Below, piece by piece: positions 57,772-64,000 of a stretch of DNA of 64,000 nt. Numbering within the stretch: position 1 is the first letter of the stretch; the number at the start of each line of letters is the position of its first letter. A program made the position numbers and the translations under genes. The notes below the pieces were generated by a model that saw only the letters and a program-made list of their open reading frames with translations, had not been told where the DNA came from and did no database searches. Source of the stretch: Thuidium tamariscinum (taxonomy: Eukaryota > Streptophyta > Bryopsida > Hypnales > Thuidiaceae); assembly GCA_947034885.2 (NCBI GenBank), contig OX344749.2, positions 9,253,501-9,317,500 on the forward strand, read 5' to 3'.

Positions 57772-58657
57772 GAGCATCCGCACGCTAGGCCTGCTAAAGG
57801 CAGAAAAATGCCAGTTGGGCCGGTCAAGGTGGAGAAAGTACCCCACACCAGGCTTGTTAAACGTGCCAAAGTGGCTAGGCTCTTCAAAATTTGAGGATGC
57901 CACGGCCAAATTGGGAGTCTTGGGAAGGCACGCTACATGATGCAGTACAATCTTCAAGGTATAGAGCCTCAATTGGCTTTCTACGTGGCTAAATTTGAAA
58001 TGCTCAAAGTTGATGCTAAGAGCATCCCCATGCATGCACGCCAAAGGGCTGCAAATTGATAATGTGGAATGTTTGCCCTGTGAAAATGCTAGGCACTCCA
58101 AACAAAATATTTACCCAGCAAAAACTTCAAAGTAACAATCACACTCAATTGTTGTGTTTCTTCCCCGTGGCTCACTAAATCTTGATTTCCTCAATCTAAC
58201 ACACTCTCAGAGAATTTTCAGCCATTCGGAGCTTGGAGGCCCAACACTTGGCCTGACACCTTGCACTTGGCTTGATAAAGGTAGTTTTTTGACTTGGGAG
58301 ATGTGTTTAGTGAGTCAATGAAAAGTGTAGGCATGGGGCATGAAGCACTTTCACCAACCATGAACCTATGTCAAACCCCATTTGACGCCCCTGCTTGAAG
58401 GCTCTGGCATGGGGATGCTCTAATTAATGTACAAGTGCAAGTATAGAGAATCATCAATATTTTTTTCATTTGTAAGTCAATTTTATTCAAAGATTGTATT
58501 TGTGTTGTGGATAAACTAGGTTTTTGAATTACTAGATCGCCTCTTGGCGTGTTGAAATTCTGCTTGTGCGATGGAGCACGGGAAGACTGCATGCCCCTGG
58601 CTCACCAACTGAGCACGCCAAAGGTGAGTTTGGCACCCCTGTTGGGCGTGGATGCTC
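57772..58657. mobile_element. Group M MITE (M3, outer), interrupted by M4
   Basis: The left end GAGCATCCGCACGC follows TTA. The right end GCGTGGATGCTC precedes TAA. Removing the inner 404 bp (M4 plus one TAA) leaves about 482 bp, close to M1 (465 bp), so this is best read as one element split by a later insertion. Confidence 0.6.
58020..58420. mobile_element. Group M MITE (M4, inner) with TAA target duplication
   Basis: GAGCATCCCCATGC and GCATGGGGATGCTC are perfect inverted ends. TAA flanks both sides (58017-58019 and 58421-58423), the 3-bp TWA duplication typical of PIF/Harbinger-type elements. Length is 401 bp with no coding frame. Confidence 0.75.
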
Positions 58658-58814
58658 TAATGGGTTAACCCTCTCAGAGCTAGGGATACATTGCCCCCCA
58701 AACACATGCTCACTGGGGTACCTTGTTGCAGCATCTTTCCAGCTGAACTAGAAAACAGTTACGTATTGATCAGCTGTTGGGCATGGTAAGTTATGGGGGT
58801 TACAATGATCTGTA

Positions 58815-58951
58815 AGGTAGTCTGCTCTAAAAGCGACTGTGTTCTAAATGTGACCTCTATCTAAGAACCAATGATATGTTATTTGAAATATGTACTTCTG
58901 TCCACGATGAGTTAGGTAGACTTAAGTGGTGGCTTTTAGAGCAGACTACCG
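58815..58951. mobile_element. Short group A MITE (A4)
   Basis: The left end is AGGTAGTCTGCTCTAAAAGC and the right end GCTTTTAGAGCAGACTACC, an inverted match of about 19 bases. TA lies on each side and the last base is altered to G. At 137 bp it is less than half the length of A1, so it is an internal-deletion derivative. Confidence 0.8.
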
Positions 58952-59213
58952 TACTTAAGATACTCTTAGTGTTCCAAATTCAACATTTCCTCTGAGCCAC
59001 GCACCTGCTCAGTCAATCTCTTCATGACAAAAATCCAAGACTCTTCATGTACCCCCTCATGCCGTACCCACTTGTAATGAGGGAGTGCCATTTGTTTTTC
59101 CCCTGTTTTTGTCTTTTTATTTTTTGTAAACCAATGAAACGGATTAGAGGACCACTTCAAATACATTTTCAGAACTTCTTTAAGATGTCAGGATCCAGCA
59201 ACTCCGGTCAGCA

Positions 59214-59473
59214 GGACACTAAATCCTCCATTCAAGCAGGGTAATATTAGGGTTGGGTGGGTGGGTGTTAAGATTTTTTTAAAATCCCCCTATTTTGTGC
59301 TGTGTGTAGGGGGTGTTCTAGACTTCTTCTACCTAATTTTGGAGTCTCTTATTGCAAGAATGATTTCAAAATTTCTTTTTAAAATTATGTGCAAAAAATG
59401 ATAATTTTTGGGATTCGTCCATAAGGTAAACTAACCTTCTTGGGCTCACTTTGAATGGAGGATTTAGTGCCCT
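59214..59473 (-). mobile_element. Group B MITE, inverted copy (B5)
   Basis: GGACACTAAATCCTCCATTC and its inverse GAATGGAGGATTTAGTGCCC bound a core in reverse orientation (CCCCCTATTTTGTGCTGTGT, CTAATTTTGGAGTCTC). Confidence 0.75.
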
Positions 59474-60148
59474 CCATTCTTATTAGTAGTAGAGTCCATG
59501 GGTCTTCAATCATTCCTAGTATTGTAAGTTAGTCTACATTTGGGTAATGAAACCTTACAAACTTTTGCATCCTGCTCAGATTAGGTCAACTTTAGGAGGC
59601 CGGTGTATGCTCAAAATTGAAAAAAAATTTGAATTGCGTTGGAATCACACTAAACTTTACTTTATCATCATTACAAATACACATATGTATTTGAAAACCA
59701 TATAAAGAGTTTGATGCTTTCTATACACTATTTAGTGTTGTCAATATTTGTGAAAATTACAACTTGTATTCAATGGTACATACAAGAAATGAACCTTCAC
59801 AATTGCTTTAGAGATACTTGATCCCATAAAACTTGAATTGCTTGTATGATTTCTTACTTGTTCTTCACCCCATTGCAAAAAATCTTTGCCTATCTTCCAA
59901 TGGCTCTTTATGAAATGGTAAATAGTTCCAAATTGTTGTATGATTTGAAATTATTCATTTTTCACTTGTTATGAAGTTGAAGTGCACTTCATTACAATTC
60001 CAACGTAATTTGCAATTCCAAAATCGGTTCATTTTTTAGCACACTAGAGCTTCCTAAAGTTGTTGAACTTTTTAATGAAGAATTTGTAAGGTTTAAATAC
60101 CCGACTGTACATCAATGGCTCCATGCTTCCAATCCCAAAGGGAAATGG

Positions 60149-60410
60149 AGGACACTAAATCCAAAGTGGGCCCAACAGGGTTGATTTACCTTAGGAAAAA
60201 ATGTAAGATTTTTTATTTTTTTGCTCATAAGTTGTTGTTTTCAAGTTCTGGATTCATATTTGCAATTAGAGACTCCAAATTAGGTGGATGAGGTGTAGAA
60301 CATATCCTAATTACAGCACAAAATAGTTTGTCTTGTTTTATTTACTTTTATCCCAAAGAACTCAAAATTTATCTTGTTGGGCCCACTTTGAATGGAGGAT
60401 TTAGTATCTT
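60149..60410. mobile_element. Group B MITE (B6)
   Basis: The ends are GGACACTAAATCC and GGATTTAGTATC, with the sub-terminal CAAAGTGGGCCCAACAGG mirrored by TTGGGCCCACTTTG. The core ATTCATATTTGCAATTAGAG is typical. Confidence 0.75.
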
Positions 60411-60426
60411 GCAAGGGAGATGACTA

Positions 60427-60710
60427 AAGGTAGAAGGTCCTAAAATAGACAAGGCTCTAAAATGGTCTTCTAGCATAAAGATACATTTTACTTCCATCAA
60501 TGTGCCACATTGTGCAAGTCCAGTACATTTTAGAAGGTGGTCCATTTTAATGATCATTGAGTTTCAACTTCAAAAATTTGTAACTAATTCTACAAAGGTC
60601 TTGAAAATATGGAATGGCTTGGATTTGATGTTAATTCCATTTTTCTTTTAATGAGAATTTACTAAAAAGAATATTTCAAGGACTTTAGCTTCCCTTAAAA
60701 TACTTCTTTA
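60427..60710 (-). mobile_element. Group A MITE, truncated inverted copy (A5)
   Basis: Starts AGGTAGAAGGTCCTAAAAT and follows reversed A1 (CATTTTAGAAGGTGGTCC, AACTAATTCTACA, TCAAGGACTTTAGCTTCCC), then stops short of the other end. Confidence 0.6.
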
Positions 60711-61480
60711 AAAAAAATTCCAAAATTTTCAAGTGGAATCAAAACTACACTTCAGAAACTTCATTTTATTAACATTTCTCTAAAGGAAGAGAAATTATTT
60801 TGAATGTCAAAAAACAAGTTATAAGGGGAAGAAAAGCTAAAAGTATTGAAATACATTGGACAACATACCATTTTTTTTGATAGACAACCCATATAGAATT
60901 TTTCTTAAACTGAAATATCTTGAACTCACTCCACTGAATCATGCGGATCAAACTATCATTCATACAGTTGCACGCCAACAGTTGGATGAGAATCATCCAT
61001 TCTTCCAACATGTTGACCGTCCCCAAGGACACCACTGAACGTCCTCAGCGTCCGTCCTTCTCAGGTTCGATTTGATACACATGGAATTAACTTATGCCTC
61101 GAAAACTGACAGCCATCAAACTGATGAGCTTAGTTTAGTTTATTCCTTCTCTTTCTTTGAGGCTGGGGTCTGCTCCTACTCTAAAAATTCCTCCAAACCC
61201 AACCAGAAGAGAGTAGGGGCCGAATTCCAACCTCATTTTGCACATTCCAAGTCGGTGGATCCTGGCCCTGCAGAGCCGCACTAATTTCGAATTGACACAT
61301 GCTGGAATTGGATTATAATCTCCATTGGTTAATTTGGCATTAATGGCAGGCAGCCCAATTGAGTGGCACTTTTTTTTTGGGCACTTTGAAATCAACTGCC
61401 CAACTGGCCAACTCAATTGACACATTGACATTGATGTACACAATTGCCGCCTCAAAGCAACAGTTAGTTGACAGGAGAGC

Positions 61481-62095
61481 TTACAGTGCTTCTTTTTTTT
61501 TTCTTCTTTTTTTTAGGGGGCCACTTACAGTCCTCTGTAGAAATCTGATGATTATTAGTAACAGAAAGAGTACAGGTACCTTGAGTGCTTTCCAAAACAA
61601 ATTATGCAGGTGAGGGCAAAATTGTGGCAGGTAAGGGCGAAAATTGTGGCAGGGCAAGGGCTCCTTGTCCCATCCCCTTTGTATAAGCAGGCAATGGTCC
61701 TCCCCATGCTGAGAAGGTACTGGGTCACGCCTCCCCAGATGCCTCGGAGAGACTTTCAGTTGATTCCAGGATTGGGGTTGGGTGCAGAGCTGCAAAAGAC
61801 AACATCTTGCAATCTTTGCTACTAAAGTTTTTGAAATGTCTTCCACACATTCTTGTACCAATCTACGGCAAGATTCTATGGTCACACATGCCCCTAGAAA
61901 ATAGTTTTCAAAGCTTGGTTCTCGATCTTCTGCAACTAGGAATGGCAGGTTTGAAAGGGGTTCTTTTTCAACCAACCAAAAGACTGTGGGTTGCAACACT
62001 GTAAATGGTCTGGTCCATTGATCTTCTCTGCAGGAGGAACGCCATCCGTTGATTTCATTTGCTGAGTTGCTTTGCTGAGTTGCTGTGGGGCTCCT
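61481..62095 (-). CDS. Longest unexplained minus-strand open frame (about 205 codons), possible exon
   Basis: The frame is open from the stop before about 62095 down to TAA at 61481 with no in-frame ATG, so it could only be an internal or terminal exon, or chance. It reads FWLVEKEPLSNLPFLVAEDR and TIESCRRLVQECVEDISKTL in the middle and ends in a Lys/Arg run derived from a T-rich tract on +. Its upstream part overlaps the single-arm relative of the 9595 foldback, which argues against coding there. No domain is recognised. Confidence 0.25.
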   Translation of the reverse strand, partial: RSPTATQQSNSANEINGWRSSCREDQWTRPFTVLQPTVFWLVEKEPLSNLPFLVAEDREPSFENYFLGACVTIESCRRLVQECVEDISKTLVAKIARCCLLQLCTQPQSWNQLKVSPRHLGRRDPVPSQHGEDHCLLIQRGWDKEPLPCHNFRPYLPQFCPHLHNLFWKALKVPVLFLLLIIIRFLQRTVSGPLKKRRKKKEAL

Positions 62096-62620
62096 CTAAG
62101 TTAAAGCACATCGAGAAAACAGAAGAAAACAAAAGAGAACGGAATGCTTTCCAATGAGTACCCGCAGAATGTACCTGTGGTGTACATTGTTCCCTTGTTT
62201 GGTGAGCCAAAGCAGCATTATGAGTGTCTGGAGTTTGGAGAGCCCTTTGGACGGAGGAACTGCCCAGCAGCCCATGTGAAAATTGTGAAAATTGTGGGAA
62301 AAATAATGAGCTTCATCATAAGACGAGGAGTGAGCAGCCCAGCCTTTGTTTAAATTAAGTTCAAAGCTTTCCCAATTTGGGTTCTAGGAGTTGACCTGGG
62401 TCTCCTCTTCCGACCCACGTGCTAGTAGTGTTCATTCTGGCGACGACACGTGGTAGACACAACCCTTGTTCGGAACTCCTCACATCTTCAAGTTACTTTT
62501 GTCTTTTCCTTTTCTTTTCAATTCCGTTTTCGTTTTCTTTGGGGTCTTCTTTTGCACAAAAAGAATTGACACTTCAGTGGCTTGTGGACGTGCCATGAGG
62601 AATCTGCTCAATGTGTAGAT
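62096..62620. other. GC-raised stretch with a small + frame
   Basis: A + ATG frame at 62144-62353 (69 codons, starting MLSNEYPQNVPVVYIVPLFG) has a plausible start context but no recognised domain. The rest shows nothing identifiable. Confidence 0.25.
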
Positions 62621-62674
62621 TTTAGTTCTTTGTTTGCAATAGAACGGAGTGTCTCTCAACTAACTTCACTACTA

Positions 62675-63614
62675 AGGTAGACAAACCCAATATCAACCAT
62701 TGAATTAATATCATCCATATGTAGGGCTCTTATTGATTTTAGAGTAAGAATCTATAAGAATAGTACATGTTTTAACTTCACAATAAGTGAAGTTAAGAGG
62801 TTTGCTATTGTCATAGATTCTCATTCAAAAATCAACAATATTCTTGAATTAATCTAAGATTGCCGCCTAGGCAAATTTGTAGTCTTTGAATGACAAGAAG
62901 TTAGACTATACAAAAAGGAGTTTTTCATCCATATTTTGCTTGTGGACCTTTCAAAGAGAGTTATGAAGAATACCTAATTGAGTTTGGTGTCTTGCTAGTA
63001 TTTGTTGGTACGTGAATGAGAGGTTAGTCTAAAAAGTATATCACAAAATATACTATTCTCAAGTGTATTTTGGAAAGTCGTTGCTTCTTGCTATAAATCT
63101 GAAATTTCTTCACAAAAACGATATTTTTTGAGTTTGAGCCTAGCTAACAAAATGAAGATCATCTATTCTAGTTTCTTTTCCAATTGGAATTTTGAAAAAC
63201 TCATAATTTTGAATATTTTATTGCAATTTGAACTTTGGATGTATTTTCATTGTCTTTTGGATTGTAATTATAGAATGACATAGAAATTGAGTTTACACCA
63301 TGATGTTTGGCATTTAAATGTACACACATGGTGAAAATCTCAAATTTTTTGAGATAATTTTCTATTTGATATGATTTTTCTTCACTTTATCTTCAAATTT
63401 TTTCACAAAAATCAATCTTCTTCAAAAAATCAAAAAAATTTAGGAAGTACAAAAGACATGTAACTTCATCCCTAAAAAATAAGTATAAATTCTTATAAAT
63501 ATCTAATCCCAAAATGGGTGATGGACAAAGGGGCTTGAAAATAGTGGTTAAAGGTTCAGTATTTAAGGGTTAACATGGTATGAAGTTAACAATTGGTTTT
63601 GGGTTTATCTACCT
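62675..63614. mobile_element. Large group A-type element (A8, 940 bp)
   Basis: The left end is AGGTAGACAAACCCAATATC and the right end, inverted, AGGTAGATAAACCCAAAACC. TA flanks both sides (62673-62674 and 63615-63616). The interior is AT-rich and shared in reverse with about 56820-57560. No coding frame is present, so it is non-autonomous. Confidence 0.75.
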
Positions 63615-64000
63615 TACAAGTAGAACTTGACAAAAGGCCTTTGAATTTGAAGCCATTTTTTTAGAACTATTTTTTTAATTAAAACTTGAAGTCACTTTTA
63701 TGCCAAATATGAATAATTTTTTTAACTATGTATTTTGGATTTCAGTCACTTGTCATCTACATAATTGTACTTCACTCATGTTTTTACATAACTTTTTGAT
63801 TTTTTTAATGATTATAGACATCTATCATTTTGTTATTAAAAAAATGTAGTTTGAACCCAAATATTTGTTTTTAAACATCTAACCAATGTCAAATCTAATG
63901 GTGACAATGTTGTAGTGAGCAATTGAAACCCAATACATTTACTTATTATTTTTGAAATTTTGAAATTTTGATTAAAAAATATATTGTTATAGCTTTTGTT
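63615..64000. other. AT-rich intergenic stretch at the window end
   Basis: I see no gene or element end in it. Confidence 0.5.

Noticed and set aside
1..64000. CRISPR arrays, bacterial operons, integrated virus or organellar insertions
   Set aside because: I found no spaced direct repeats, polycistronic gene runs, viral polymerase or capsid-like frames, or plastid/mitochondrial genes in either strand.
1..64000. Intact LTR retrotransposon
   Set aside because: No long direct terminal repeats and no gag, protease, integrase or reverse-transcriptase motifs were seen. The repeats present are short and mostly bounded by inverted repeats.

Overview
This window looks like nuclear DNA of a streptophyte, meaning a land plant or a close algal relative. 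The evidence is a plant-type receptor-like kinase with a GT-AG intron in frame, GC-richer coding blocks in AT-rich intergenic DNA, and dense plant-style non-autonomous DNA transposons (MITEs), including a CACTA-end foldback and a hAT-like element. Nothing suggests a prokaryote, an organelle or a virus. I cannot name the genus. The low gene density fits a medium or large, repeat-rich genome.

Only about 19.2-24.9 kb is convincingly genic. It holds a receptor-like kinase on + (20371-22609, two exons, about 517 aa). Upstream of it is a six-unit 42-bp minisatellite, and there are possible small minus-strand frames at 19.2-19.8 kb. About 260 bp downstream is a second + gene (22868-24378, at least two exons) encoding an unrecognised small protein with a basic Arg/Ser/His-rich tail. 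Its first exon is uncertain. A further unassigned open frame lies at 24526-24819.

The rest is mostly transposon debris, which I grouped by eye. Group A has ends AGGTAG...CTACCT flanked by TA (245, 10115, 28240, 33114, 58815, 62675 and decayed copies). Groups B and C share one core but have different ends. Group D is about 400 bp. Group E has ATAACATTC ends. Group F includes one copy with a perfect 10-bp flanking repeat. The hAT-like group has an 8-bp flanking duplication. Group J has TTAACCC ends and is AT-rich. Group K is about 735 bp with GGGTGAATGCAAG ends. Group M has GAGCATCC ends, with one copy nested in another. A near-perfect 172-bp CACTA-end hairpin lies at 17697-17868.

Several GC-raised islands (about 3.9-4.9, 30.2-32.4, 42.6-43.6, 53.7-55.0 and 61.0-62.6 kb) contain plausible but unproven exons or gene relics. 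They are listed with low confidence. No tRNA, rRNA, CRISPR or bacterial-type feature was found. All family groupings come from reading by eye, not from alignment software.
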